A stretch of DNA of 47,657 nucleotides, taken from an uncultured Clostridium sp. Its GTDB lineage: Bacteria; Bacillota; Clostridia; Lachnospirales; Lachnospiraceae. This document shows, piece by piece, positions 16,670 to 25,100 of this stretch; the stretch's first letter is position 1; each line of letters starts with the position of its first letter. Under the pieces are notes generated by a model that was not told where the DNA came from, did not search any database, and worked only from the letters and a program-made list of their open reading frames with translations. The position numbers and the translations under genes were made by a program. The stretch covers positions 1 to 47,657 of the forward strand of contig UQMJ01000021.1 of the NCBI GenBank assembly GCA_900542035.1. The letters run 5' to 3'.

Positions 16670-16784
16670 CCGAAGTGTGTCTATTGTCTGACGCTTTTCT
16701 ATCAATTTCCTTTCGTTCCTGTCTGATTCCTTACAGTTCCCTCTATTTCTTACATATATATTACAAAACTATTGAAAATATTTT

Positions 16785-16824
16785 AAAAATAGCAGCATTC
16801 TGAGAGTGCAAAGGGAATGCTGCT
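16785..16824 (-). terminator. Terminator of wall-repeat paralog 1
   Basis: A perfect 10-bp stem (16791-16800 with 16815-16824, AGCAGCATTC/GAATGCTGCT) is followed on the minus strand by ATTTTTAAAA. It lies 47 bases past the stop at 16872 and separates the two paralogs into independent transcripts. The remaining part of this 273-base gap holds only the upstream region of paralog 2. Confidence 0.85.
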
Positions 16825-16871
16825 GTTTCGTGTGTAATGCAAAACGATTCTATTATCTTATTCGTTACAAT

Positions 16872-18374
16872 TTATTCGTCAATATCTTCTGTTGCCACAT
16901 AGTTGTCGATATCGTAATCCACGCCGTCTACTTCTGCAGAACCATTCTTTTTTACAGAACCGCTGCGGTTTACAATTACCTGTGTGCCTTCAGGAATCAA
17001 TACCGTCGTACCGTCATCGTCTGTAATATCTGCCTCTGTAGTATACAGCATATAGGCCGCACCGTCTTCTGCATCTACCCGCTTTCCTTCGCTGTCATAG
17101 ATTGCCCCGCTTACCAAGGCGTTGGTATATGCCTGGCCGTTTTTCTTAAAATAATAGGTTTCGTCTTCTCCTTCATTGTCATAGGTCTGTTTTCCAGTCA
17201 GCATCTGGCCGTTTTCAGAACCATCTTCTTCGCTGAAGTAGTAGATGCCTCCATCTTCTAAATCACTGCCACCGGAACGGTATGCGTCGCCTTCCAGTTT
17301 CAAAACTCCGGTCAGCATATGACCGTTTCCGTCAAACAGATAGGTCTTGTTCTTAATTACCTTTGCAGCTATATTCTCATACACGTCGCCGTCATATAAA
17401 TCTGTTGCGGTAACTCCTGTGGCTTCTCCGGAAATGGCGTCTTTGGCTTCGTCATTAAATGCTTCGCCCTTGGTACTTAAATAAAACCAGTATTCATCGC
17501 CTTCTTCATCCTCGTCTTCCGGATCGTATGTATAAATCCAGCCGATTCTGCGGTATCCGGCATCTTCTGTATAGAAGGCCGCCGCATCGCTGGCTATATT
17601 CGCCGTAGAACTGGAAATTCCAGGCGTTCCGGTTACCCACGTGTCGTCCATTGCTCCATTTTCATCAAAGGTATAATACTGTCCGTTAATGTACTTGGTC
17701 TGTTCTTTCACAGCTCTGCCGTTATCGCCAAAATAAAACCATGCTTCGTCTTCTTCCGGTCCCTCGCTGTCCTCTTCTTCCGTATCCGGCATCTCCAGGT
17801 ACTGCCAACCAGTTGCCGCCCAGCCTTCATTTTCTTCTCCAAAATAATAGCTGGCGGTACTTCCGCTGGAAAGTTCAATATCCTGCCATCCGCTGAGCAT
17901 ATGGCCGTCCTCGTCAAAGGCAAATGTGCCCTTCTGGTCTCCATTTCCATATGGAATGTTGGTATAAACCTTTGAGCCGCTGTCTGCCCGTTTTGCCTTT
18001 CCGTTTGAATCAAAGTAATACCAGACTGTAGAGATATCTTCCTGATCGGAGCACTCATTGTCTCCTTCATTGTCCATGGATACCCAGGTATTGGTTACCT
18101 TTGCCCCATTGGCATCTACATAATACTTATCATCATTGGATCCGGAAACTACAATGGTATCTTTTGCCATGTAACCGTCGCTGTCTAAATAGAACCAGTT
18201 GCTTCCGCTCTTTTTCCAGGTATCTGTCACTTTATCGCCATCGCTGTCTAAGTATACCCAGTCTTCTCCTTCCTGCTCCCAATGGGCCGTCCCCGCAAAT
18301 GCCGTTCCACAGGCGGCAATGGCAAGAAGCGATGCTGTAGAAAGCGCTGCTGTCAATTTCTTCTTTTTCGTCAT
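16872..18374 (-). CDS. Cell-wall-binding-repeat protein, paralog 1
   Basis: The 500-residue secreted protein has the signal peptide MTKKKKLTAALSTASLLAIA ending near AFAG, then a continuous series of CW/choline-binding-type repeats. It aligns almost end to end with its neighbour, sharing the rare segments DNECSDQED, GDAYRSGGS-like and YINGQYYTFDENG. No enzyme domain is visible, so a structural or adhesive role on the cell wall is inferred. Acidic repeats dominate. An ACG residue string AACG near the signal-peptide end contains a cysteine (IAACGTAFAG), which could be read as a lipobox; cleavage at AFA-G is equally plausible. Confidence 0.8.
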   Translation of the reverse strand: MTKKKKLTAALSTASLLAIAACGTAFAGTAHWEQEGEDWVYLDSDGDKVTDTWKKSGSNWFYLDSDGYMAKDTIVVSGSNDDKYYVDANGAKVTNTWVSMDNEGDNECSDQEDISTVWYYFDSNGKAKRADSGSKVYTNIPYGNGDQKGTFAFDEDGHMLSGWQDIELSSGSTASYYFGEENEGWAATGWQYLEMPDTEEEDSEGPEEDEAWFYFGDNGRAVKEQTKYINGQYYTFDENGAMDDTWVTGTPGISSSTANIASDAAAFYTEDAGYRRIGWIYTYDPEDEDEEGDEYWFYLSTKGEAFNDEAKDAISGEATGVTATDLYDGDVYENIAAKVIKNKTYLFDGNGHMLTGVLKLEGDAYRSGGSDLEDGGIYYFSEEDGSENGQMLTGKQTYDNEGEDETYYFKKNGQAYTNALVSGAIYDSEGKRVDAEDGAAYMLYTTEADITDDDGTTVLIPEGTQVIVNRSGSVKKNGSAEVDGVDYDIDNYVATEDIDE

Positions 18375-18416
18375 ATCCGCATCTCCTTTTTGAAATTCCT
18401 TACTGTTTATAACATC

Positions 18417-18455
18417 CTTGCTGTTTACAAAAAGGAGTTTACCGGAAAATTGTGT
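18417..18455 (-). promoter_or_regulatory. Shared upstream element, copy before paralog 1
   Basis: On the minus strand ACACAAT (18449-18455), 18 bases, TTGTAAACAGCAAG (18417-18430). It matches the element before the second paralog (16632-16669). A TGTTATAAA extended -10-like sequence follows downstream. Confidence 0.5.
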
Positions 18456-18512
18456 TCAAACCGTGGGCAGTCTGTGAAAATCTGGTGTAAATTCTGTGAA
18501 CTTGCAGAAGCT

Positions 18513-19238
18513 TTATAGAAGCGGAACCAGAAAATTATTCCACAGAGCAGACAACGGCATAACCAGAATCATCGCCGGAATCATGTTAGCTACTGGAAAA
18601 TTCTGGATTCCTGCAATCCGGAAACCCGTCGCCAGACTGATTAATCCCCCTACTGCGGAAAAGTCGCCCAGCATAGTCTCATTGGTCAGCGGCATGATAA
18701 CCGACGCGCCCAGATAACAAATCATCATAATGCAAAACTGGGGGATGGAAATCAGGCTTACCAGCCCACCTAAATTAGCCGCAAAAATTGCAGCGGTAAA
18801 GAAATCCAGAATAGCCTTGGCCAGAAGAACGCTGTGATCTCCTGTAATGCCGGACTGCATGGCTCCGAACAGTCCGGTGCCGCTGGCGCAGAACAGTACC
18901 AGAATACTGATAAATTCTTCCATAAATACTTCCGGATCCCCTTGGTTTCCAGAAGACAGAATTTTCGACAGCGGCTTTTGAATCTTGTGCACACCGCTCT
19001 GAATCCGGTTTTCCAGATCGCACAGTTCCCCGATAATCAGTCCCAGCACCAGCGACAGAATTGACGCCGGCAAGGTCGCCATCTTCATAATACAGGAGAT
19101 TCCGATTCCCATGGCACACACCCCAAATAATCTGGTCAGAGAGGTTTTTAACCGCTCTGGAATTTTGTGTCCTGCCACTGTTCCAAGCAGTCCTCCTGCG
19201 ATAATCGTTGTACAGTTTGCAATTACTCCTATCGGCAT
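18513..19238 (-). CDS. DUF554-family membrane protein
   Basis: The 241-residue protein begins MPIGVIANCTTIIAGGLLGTVAG and has about six to seven hydrophobic helices, with the conserved GLIIGELCDLENRI and PLTNETMLGDFSAVGGLI segments that I associate with DUF554 (B. subtilis YdfK-like). Function is unknown; transport has been guessed from topology. The ATG has GAAGGAGAAA before it. It is followed by the aldolase terminator upstream, so it forms its own transcription unit; I see no clear terminator between its stop and the next gene at 18374. Confidence 0.8.
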   Translation of the reverse strand: MPIGVIANCTTIIAGGLLGTVAGHKIPERLKTSLTRLFGVCAMGIGISCIMKMATLPASILSLVLGLIIGELCDLENRIQSGVHKIQKPLSKILSSGNQGDPEVFMEEFISILVLFCASGTGLFGAMQSGITGDHSVLLAKAILDFFTAAIFAANLGGLVSLISIPQFCIMMICYLGASVIMPLTNETMLGDFSAVGGLISLATGFRIAGIQNFPVANMIPAMILVMPLSALWNNFLVPLL

Positions 19239-19278
19239 AGCATTTCTCCTTCGTCATTTTCTCGTTTTCTTTAACGCG

Positions 19279-19320
19279 AAAAAAAGGCTGCCGCAAATCG
19301 TTTTCTATTTGCAGCAGCCT
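19279..19320 (-). terminator. Terminator of fba
   Basis: A 14-bp stem (19285-19298 with 19307-19320, one G-U) is followed on the minus strand by seven T residues, 19 bases past the fba stop. Confidence 0.9.
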
Positions 19321-19339
19321 CTCGTTTGTTATGGAATCA

Positions 19340-20203
19340 TCAAGCTTTTCCTACAGAACCAAACAGCTCCATCTTCTCTTTTACAGTAGCCTTGATTGCT
19401 TCTGTACCAGGAGCTAACAGCTTTCTTGGGTCAAATCCCTTGCCCTGCTGATCTTTGCCTGCCTCGATGTACTCTCTGGTAGCAGCCGCAAATGCTAACT
19501 GGCACTCCGTATTTACGTTGATCTTTGCTACGCCAAGGCTGATAGCTTTCTTGATCATATCTGCTGGGATACCAGTACCGCCATGCAGAACTAATGGCAT
19601 ATTGCCTACTGCCTTGTTAACAGCTTCCAGGGTCTCAAAGCTTAAACCAGCCCAGTTAGCCGGATATTTGCCATGGATGTTGCCGATGCCTGCAGCCAGC
19701 ATGGTTACGCCTAAATCTGCAATCATCTTGCACTCGTTTGGATCTGCGCATTCGCCCATACCAACAACGCCGTCTTCCTCGCCGCCGATAGAACCAACTT
19801 CTGCCTCTAAGGACATTCCTTTTTCTGCACAAACCTTAACCAGTTCTTTGGTCTTCTCTACATTTTCTTCAATGGGATAATGGGAACCATCAAACATAAT
19901 GGAGGAGAATCCAGCCTCGATACACTTATAGCATCCCTCGTAAGTACCATGATCTAAGTGAAGAGCTACCGGTACGGTAATATTTAACTCATCGATCATT
20001 GCGGAAACCATAGCAGCTACCGTCTTAAAACCAGTCATATACTTACCTGCGCCCTCAGATACGCCCAGGATAACCGGAGATTTTAACTCTTCTGCGGTAA
20101 GCAGAATTGCTTTTGTCCACTCTAAGTTATTGATATTAAACTGACCTACTGCATATTTTCCGTCTCTTGCCTTCTCAAGCATTTCTTTTGCTGAAACTAA
20201 CAT
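19340..20203 (-). CDS. fba: Class II fructose-1,6-bisphosphate aldolase
   Basis: This glycolytic enzyme splits fructose-1,6-bisphosphate to DHAP and glyceraldehyde-3-phosphate. The 287-residue length and zinc-site motifs HLDHG (82-86, catalytic Asp84), NIHGKYP and LVLHGGTG identify the metal-dependent class II. Ser/Gly-rich phosphate-binding GGTGIP and NVNTE follow. A GGGAGG ribosome site precedes the ATG. The closely related tagatose-bisphosphate aldolases cannot be fully excluded, but the FBP enzyme is the usual identity for a stand-alone, highly expressed-looking gene in Clostridia. Confidence 0.94.
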   Translation of the reverse strand: MLVSAKEMLEKARDGKYAVGQFNINNLEWTKAILLTAEELKSPVILGVSEGAGKYMTGFKTVAAMVSAMIDELNITVPVALHLDHGTYEGCYKCIEAGFSSIMFDGSHYPIEENVEKTKELVKVCAEKGMSLEAEVGSIGGEEDGVVGMGECADPNECKMIADLGVTMLAAGIGNIHGKYPANWAGLSFETLEAVNKAVGNMPLVLHGGTGIPADMIKKAISLGVAKINVNTECQLAFAAATREYIEAGKDQQGKGFDPRKLLAPGTEAIKATVKEKMELFGSVGKA

Positions 20204-20261
20204 TTGGAAAGACCTCCCTCATATTGTGATTAGTTGGCTTTTTATCGCACTCACTGTTACC

Positions 20262-20290
20262 ATTATAGCGCATTTTCCCTCACTTGAAAA
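20262..20290 (-). promoter_or_regulatory. Promoter of fba
   Basis: The minus strand reads TTTTCA (20285-20290), 17 bases, TATAAT (20262-20267). The -35 box lies within 10 bases of the thrC stop, and no terminator separates the genes, so read-through from thrC into fba is possible. Confidence 0.65.
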
Positions 20291-20293
20291 GAG

Positions 20294-21781
20294 TTAGTTT
20301 TTCAGGATGTCTTTTACCTCTGCCTTCATAGCTTCCACGCTGCACTCTCTGTTGTGACGGATGGGCGCAGTACGGATTTCTTCTACTGCCTGTGGAATTT
20401 CTGTTCCGGACAAACGGCTCATTTTGTCAATCAGCGCAAACTCATCCGCTTCGTCCTGCGGTCCTGCGATGGCTTCCATCACGCTTCTGGAAAACTTATA
20501 CGGACTTGCAGTAGAGGCAATGACGGTCTTTGTCTGGTCTCCTGTCTCCTTCTGGTATTTCTGGTAAACTGCAGCGCCGACGCCGGTGTGGGTATCCATC
20601 AGATAACCGGTTTCTTTAAAGACCTTCCGGATCATCGCGCCGTCTTCCTCCTGGGTAGCAAAACCTCCCCAGAAATCAGACATGGCTTTTTTCATCTCTT
20701 CTGTAATGGTATACGCGCCGTTCCTGCTTAAGTTTTCCATCAGCTCTGCATTCTTTTCTGCGTCACAGCCTGTACTTAAATAAATCAGACGCTCTAGGTT
20801 GCTGGAAATCAGAATATCCATGGAAGGGGAATTGGTCAGGATAAAGTCCCTCTTTCTGTCATAAGTGCCTGTGGTAAAGAAATCATACAGCACCTTATTT
20901 TCATTGGAAGCGCAAATCAGCTTATCAATAGGCACTCCCATGTGTTTTGCAAAATATGCTGCCAGAATATTTCCAAAATTGCCGGTAGGAACCGTTACGT
21001 TAATCTTCTCGCCGTCTTCGATTTCCCCATTTTCCAAAAGCTTTGCATACGCATACACATAATAAACCACCTGGGGAACCAGACGTCCGATATTAATGGA
21101 GTTGGCGCTGGAAAACTGGAATCCGCTGTCTGCCAGTTCTTTTGCAAATTCCTTGTCTCCAAACAGCTTCTTTACGCCGGTCTGGGCATCGTCAAAGTTT
21201 CCATGAATGGCAACTACGCTGGTATTATTCCCTTTCTGGGTACGCATCTGCAGTTCCTGGACTTTGCTGACCCCGCCTTTTGGATAAAATACAATAATCC
21301 GTGTCCCAGGTACGTCGGCAAATCCGGCCATTGCCGCTTTTCCCGTATCTCCGGACGTAGCAGTTAAAATTACGATTTCCTTGTCTGTGCCGTTCTTCTT
21401 TGCTGCTGTTGTCATCAGATGAGGAAGAATGGATAATGCCATATCTTTAAATGCAATGGTTTTTCCATGGAACAGCTCTAAGAAATACATTCCGTCTGCT
21501 TTGGCAAGAGGTGCGATTTCCTCGACATCAAACTTGTCATCATAGGCTTTGGCAATACAGTCTTTTAACTCTTCTTCTGTGTAATCAGTCAGAAACAGCT
21601 TCATTACTTCATAAGCAGTTTCCTGGTAGGACATTCCTGCAAGCTCCCTCATGGGGATGGAAAGTACAGGAATTTCAGTAGGCATAAACAGGCCGCCGTC
21701 CTCTGCCAGACCTTTTAAAATGGCCTGGGATGCCGTAACGCCGGTTTCTTTTCCGCGGGTGCTCTGATAGAATAATGCCAT
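20294..21781 (-). CDS. thrC: Threonine synthase
   Basis: Threonine synthase converts O-phosphohomoserine to threonine with PLP. The 495-residue protein begins MALFYQSTRGKETGVTASQAILKGLAEDGGLFMP, typical of the long (class I) form. The PLP-lysine is in HGKTIAFKDMAL (Lys112) and the phosphate loop in TATSGDTGKAAM and PTGNFGN. The ATG at 21781 has AGGAGG before it; an open frame continues 23 codons upstream but crosses the promoter. No T-box or leader peptide is seen in the short leader. Confidence 0.96.
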   Translation of the reverse strand: MALFYQSTRGKETGVTASQAILKGLAEDGGLFMPTEIPVLSIPMRELAGMSYQETAYEVMKLFLTDYTEEELKDCIAKAYDDKFDVEEIAPLAKADGMYFLELFHGKTIAFKDMALSILPHLMTTAAKKNGTDKEIVILTATSGDTGKAAMAGFADVPGTRIIVFYPKGGVSKVQELQMRTQKGNNTSVVAIHGNFDDAQTGVKKLFGDKEFAKELADSGFQFSSANSINIGRLVPQVVYYVYAYAKLLENGEIEDGEKINVTVPTGNFGNILAAYFAKHMGVPIDKLICASNENKVLYDFFTTGTYDRKRDFILTNSPSMDILISSNLERLIYLSTGCDAEKNAELMENLSRNGAYTITEEMKKAMSDFWGGFATQEEDGAMIRKVFKETGYLMDTHTGVGAAVYQKYQKETGDQTKTVIASTASPYKFSRSVMEAIAGPQDEADEFALIDKMSRLSGTEIPQAVEEIRTAPIRHNRECSVEAMKAEVKDILKN

Positions 21782-21821
21782 AATTGCCTCCTCTTTTCTA
21801 ACGTTCTTATGATTTGTGGAA

Positions 21822-21850
21822 ATTCTAGCACATTTTACAGAGAGACGCAA
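21822..21850 (-). promoter_or_regulatory. Promoter of thrC
   Basis: The minus strand reads TTGCGT (21845-21850), 17 bases, TAGAAT (21822-21827), with an extended TG at the -10. The leader is only about 35 bases. Confidence 0.65.
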
Positions 21851-21896
21851 GGATAATATCGTCTATGACGTACATTTGTCTGTTTTATGCAAACAT

Positions 21897-21925
21897 TTGC
21901 AATCTCGTCCCTTTTTCGTTATACT
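21897..21925 (+). promoter_or_regulatory. Promoter of sfsA
   Basis: TTGCAA (21897-21902), 17 bases, TATACT (21920-21925) lie 47 bases before the sfsA start, divergent from the thrC promoter. Confidence 0.7.
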
Positions 21926-21972
21926 GTCTGCAGCTATATCATGATTATCAACAAGGTCAGGAGTATCAGACT

Positions 21973-22686
21973 ATGCATTACGATTGTATCCAAGAGGGGA
22001 TTTTTCTGGCCCGCCCCAACCGCTTTATTGCTCATGTGGATTTAAATGGCCAGACTGTTGTGTGTCACGTAAAAAATACCGGAAGATGCAGGGAGCTTCT
22101 CATTCCAGGCGTAACAGTCCTGCTGGAATATCACAAAGACGCTCTGGCCAAAGGAAGAAAAACCGCCTATTCCCTCATCGGGGTATATAAAAAAAGAGAG
22201 GGGAAACCTCCCCTTCTTATTAATATGGACTCCCAGGCTCCCAACCAGGCGGCCTGGGAATGGCTGCAGCGTCAGGGTTTGAAAAACGCTCTGATAAGCG
22301 ATATCCGGCGTGAAGTGACCTATGGAACTTCCCGCTTTGATTTGGCCTTTCTGTCAGACGGCCGTCCCTCTTTTATGGAAGTAAAGGGCGTAACCTTAGA
22401 AGAAAATGGCCTGGCTATGTTTCCAGACGCCCCCACCCAGAGGGGTGTCAAACATCTGGAGGAACTAATCAAAGCGTCCCAGGATGGATTTCTCTGTTTT
22501 CTCTTATTTGTCATCCAGATGAAAGAAATGACCGCTTTTACTCCCAACCGCCGGACCCATCCGGAATTTGCCGATGCTCTGGCTGCAGCCCAAAAAGCCG
22601 GCGTCGTAATTCTTGCAATGGACTGCCAGGTTCGTCCGGACTCTATGGAAATTGACGCACCAGTTCCCGTTTCCCTCATATCCTAA
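21973..22686 (+). CDS. sfsA: SfsA family protein (sugar fermentation stimulation homolog)
   Basis: The 237-residue protein matches SfsA in length and in its motifs: FLARPNRFIAHV, CHVKNTGRCREL, YSLIGVYK, and a nuclease-like core RFDLAFL...FMEVKGVTLE (Asp and Glu-x-Lys), then FPDAPTQRGVKHLEEL. SfsA was described in E. coli as affecting maltose metabolism; the fold suggests a DNA/RNA-binding nuclease, so its real role is unsettled. The ATG at 21973 (MHYDCIQEG) with CAGGAG upstream is chosen over a start 36 codons earlier, which would run through the promoter. Confidence 0.92.
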   Translation: MHYDCIQEGIFLARPNRFIAHVDLNGQTVVCHVKNTGRCRELLIPGVTVLLEYHKDALAKGRKTAYSLIGVYKKREGKPPLLINMDSQAPNQAAWEWLQRQGLKNALISDIRREVTYGTSRFDLAFLSDGRPSFMEVKGVTLEENGLAMFPDAPTQRGVKHLEELIKASQDGFLCFLLFVIQMKEMTAFTPNRRTHPEFADALAAAQKAGVVILAMDCQVRPDSMEIDAPVPVSLIS

Positions 22687-22716
22687 AAGTAACTGAAACT
22701 CTGTGATGTGAATAAC

Positions 22717-22944
22717 ATGATTGTTCCATTAAGTCAAATCGGACTGGGGGAAACCGGAAAAATTGTCTTCCTTGCCGGAGATGACGATTCTTCCCTGCGC
22801 CTTCGCGATCTAGGTTTTGCGCCAGGAGAACGCGTTACCTGCGTATTAAAGGGACAAAAAGGCTCCATGTCAGCCTATCTGGTACGCTGTGCCGTCATCG
22901 CCCTGAGAGAAAAAAATTCAGTGGAGATTCTAGTAGCTCGGTAG
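22717..22944 (+). CDS. feoA: FeoA domain protein
   Basis: FeoA is a small SH3-like cytoplasmic protein that assists FeoB in ferrous iron uptake. The 75-residue product has the family pattern: PLSQIGLGETGKIVFL, RLRDLGFAPGERVTCV, and a final AVIALREKNSVEILV. The start is uncertain: ATG at 22717 or GTG at 22708; neither has a strong ribosome site. It follows sfsA by 30 bases and may be co-transcribed with it. The feoB gene lies 4.3 kb downstream beyond two minus-strand genes, an unusual separation. Confidence 0.85.
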   Translation: MIVPLSQIGLGETGKIVFLAGDDDSSLRLRDLGFAPGERVTCVLKGQKGSMSAYLVRCAVIALREKNSVEILVAR

Positions 22945-22974
22945 CAGACACAAAAAACTACCTTCCGCATAGTA

Positions 22975-23030
22975 AAAGAGTGCCGTTTCGGGATATCGCA
23001 GACATTCCGTATTCCCAAACGGCACTCTTT
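22975..23030. terminator. Bidirectional terminator between feoA and the helicase gene
   Basis: A 14-bp perfect stem (22975-22988 with 23017-23030, AAAGAGTGCCGTTT) continues into a partly paired GGGATA/TATTCCC inner stem. T-rich sequence follows in both directions. It separates the convergent feoA and helicase genes. Confidence 0.85.
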
Positions 23031-23082
23031 AAACTTTTCCTTACATACTGCTTTTTTTAGAGGTTCTTTCCTCCGCAGCATT

Positions 23083-25062
23083 CTATTTTTTGCTCCTATA
23101 CCGATATCCGCCCCGATGGATTTTATCATTTTTCCCCCGCTCAAAGCACTTTTCGCAGATAGAGAAGGGATAATCCCAGGCCAGCTCCCGCTTGCAGACG
23201 GAACACTTTCTGGAATAGCTTCCGCACTCATTTTTCAAAATGCGGCTGATTTCTTCTTCGGTCTCCCGCCGCTCTTCCATGAGATTTTCTGTCTGAACAG
23301 GCAGCCCCACTTTTCTGGAAAACTGGAAGTACAAATCCAGCATTTTATAATAGCTTTCCAGATCATATAAATCCGTTCCAGGGCTATAAGGAAATTCCAG
23401 TTCGTCCACATCTCGGTATTCCCGACAGTAATCTTTCCACAAATCCACTACCAGTTTGTTATTAATATCAATGGCACAGGTAATCAGCTTGTAAATTTCC
23501 TGCTTTTCAAATTCATGGAGCCGTTCCCGATGCACCATCAGAAAATGCTGATACAGCGCCAGAAGTTCATCTACTTCCATTTTCTGGTAAATCGCCGGCG
23601 CGTCCATGGACGCCCAGATCTTAATCAGGTTGTCGATTTCTGCAGGCAGCTCCAGCAATTGCTCTGGAAATCCTACATAAGCTTTCATAATCGGAACCGG
23701 CAGACGGGAAAGTCCGTCTTCGATAATGTCGATTCCGTCTACAGCCGCTACAAATCCTTCTTCATAAATTCCGAACCGTCCGGCTCTTCCTGCAATCTGC
23801 TTGATTTCAGCCGGTTCCAGAGTCCGTTTTGCCACGCCGTCAAATTTCGTCGTTTCTACAAATACGATCCGGCGGATTGGCAAGTTCAGCCCCATTCCAA
23901 TCGCGTCTGTACTGACCACAATGTCTGTCTCTTTTTCCAGGAAACGCCGCACCTGCTCCCTGCGGGTGGCAGGCGGAAGACTTCCGTAAATAACGCTGCA
24001 GGCAATTCCCTGCTTTTCCAGATGCGCCGCCAGCGCCAGTACCGACTTTTTGGAAAATACGATTAAGGCATCTCCTTTTTTCAGGTCGGTAACCATAGAA
24101 TACGCTTTTCGCTCTACTGTAAGGCGGGTATTTCTCTTGTGACGCACAATCCGGTAACTGTCGCCGCAGCGTTTAATCATCTGGGTAATAATTGATTCTG
24201 CCTCAGGCGCCATACACAGATGGATTTCTTCTGCCCGAAGCCCCAGAATCGCCCTGGTCCAATTGTGTCCCCGATAAGGATCTCCTACCATCTGGCATTC
24301 GTCTACTACCACAATGTCAAAATACTCGTGATCATTTAACATTTCTACGGTACAGGACTGACACACCGCTCCCGATACTTCAATAGTCTCTTCTCCGGTT
24401 ATCATGGAACACGGAACCTGCTCTGCATTGCATTTATCGTAAACTTCCAGAGCCAGAAGACGCAGCGGCCCAAAGTAAGCGCCATGGGACGCCTGCTTTA
24501 ACCGTTCCAGGGCATCGTGGGTTTTTCCGCTGTTGGTAGGGCCGATGTGCAGAATAAACTTCCGCTTCATCGCCCTGGCTTCCGGATATTCATCTTCCGG
24601 CTTCTTTTCCATAGAAGATGCAATTCCTTTTTGAATGGCTTTCGGAATGTAAAACAGCTGATAGGCCCTGTCTAATGAATTATTTAATAAATAACGTCGG
24701 ATTCCCTGCATCCTTAAAATCTGATCCAGTTCTTCCACCGTAAGCGGAGGAAGAAACAGCAGATCTTTTGCCGCCAGAATCCGGCAGAATTCCTTTGCCT
24801 GAACCGTATAATCCTGAATCAGCGCTTTCTGGTCATCCTGACGGACCATGTGCTCTTTATGCATCAGATATGCACAAACCTTGGACAGCATGGCGTGGAT
24901 GTCGCTTAACTCATTGGGCCGCTCAATTTCATCTAATGTTGCCTGGCACAGTTTTTCCGCCCGTTTTTTCATCTCCCCTGCGGTCATCGCCCGATAGCGT
25001 CTGTTTACGTGTCCAAAAAACAGTTCTTCGTAATACTTTCCTAAATAGTCGGTAGTTTCCAT
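23083..25062 (-). CDS. Suv3-like ATP-dependent RNA helicase
   Basis: The 659-residue protein is a superfamily 2 helicase of the Suv3 type, whose mitochondrial members unwind RNA for degradation. Motifs: I GPTNSGKT (174-181), II DECQM (254-258), VIYGSLPP (358-364), V STDAIGMGLNLP (384-395), VI QIAGRAGRF (422-430). A helical N-terminal region (1-165) precedes the core. The C-terminus carries a four-cysteine motif (C620, C623, C636, C639) suited to a zinc ribbon, then a basic tail. The Suv3 assignment rests on these motifs; a role in RNA turnover or ribosome biogenesis is inference. The upstream TetM-like gene ends 38 bases before its start, so both are in one operon. Confidence 0.82.
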   Translation of the reverse strand: METTDYLGKYYEELFFGHVNRRYRAMTAGEMKKRAEKLCQATLDEIERPNELSDIHAMLSKVCAYLMHKEHMVRQDDQKALIQDYTVQAKEFCRILAAKDLLFLPPLTVEELDQILRMQGIRRYLLNNSLDRAYQLFYIPKAIQKGIASSMEKKPEDEYPEARAMKRKFILHIGPTNSGKTHDALERLKQASHGAYFGPLRLLALEVYDKCNAEQVPCSMITGEETIEVSGAVCQSCTVEMLNDHEYFDIVVVDECQMVGDPYRGHNWTRAILGLRAEEIHLCMAPEAESIITQMIKRCGDSYRIVRHKRNTRLTVERKAYSMVTDLKKGDALIVFSKKSVLALAAHLEKQGIACSVIYGSLPPATRREQVRRFLEKETDIVVSTDAIGMGLNLPIRRIVFVETTKFDGVAKRTLEPAEIKQIAGRAGRFGIYEEGFVAAVDGIDIIEDGLSRLPVPIMKAYVGFPEQLLELPAEIDNLIKIWASMDAPAIYQKMEVDELLALYQHFLMVHRERLHEFEKQEIYKLITCAIDINNKLVVDLWKDYCREYRDVDELEFPYSPGTDLYDLESYYKMLDLYFQFSRKVGLPVQTENLMEERRETEEEISRILKNECGSYSRKCSVCKRELAWDYPFSICEKCFERGKNDKIHRGGYRYRSKK

Positions 25063-25100
25063 TTATTCTCTAATCCCCTGCGTATTTCATCCTATCCTCT

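Noticed and set aside
16806..17261. Plus-strand frame opposite the wall-repeat gene
   Set aside because: It overlaps the terminator and the antisense of Asp/Glu-rich repeats, which gives hydrophobic-looking shadow proteins.
20294..21850. T-box or attenuator before thrC
   Set aside because: The promoter leaves a leader of only about 35 bases, too short for a T-box; no terminator hairpin lies in it.
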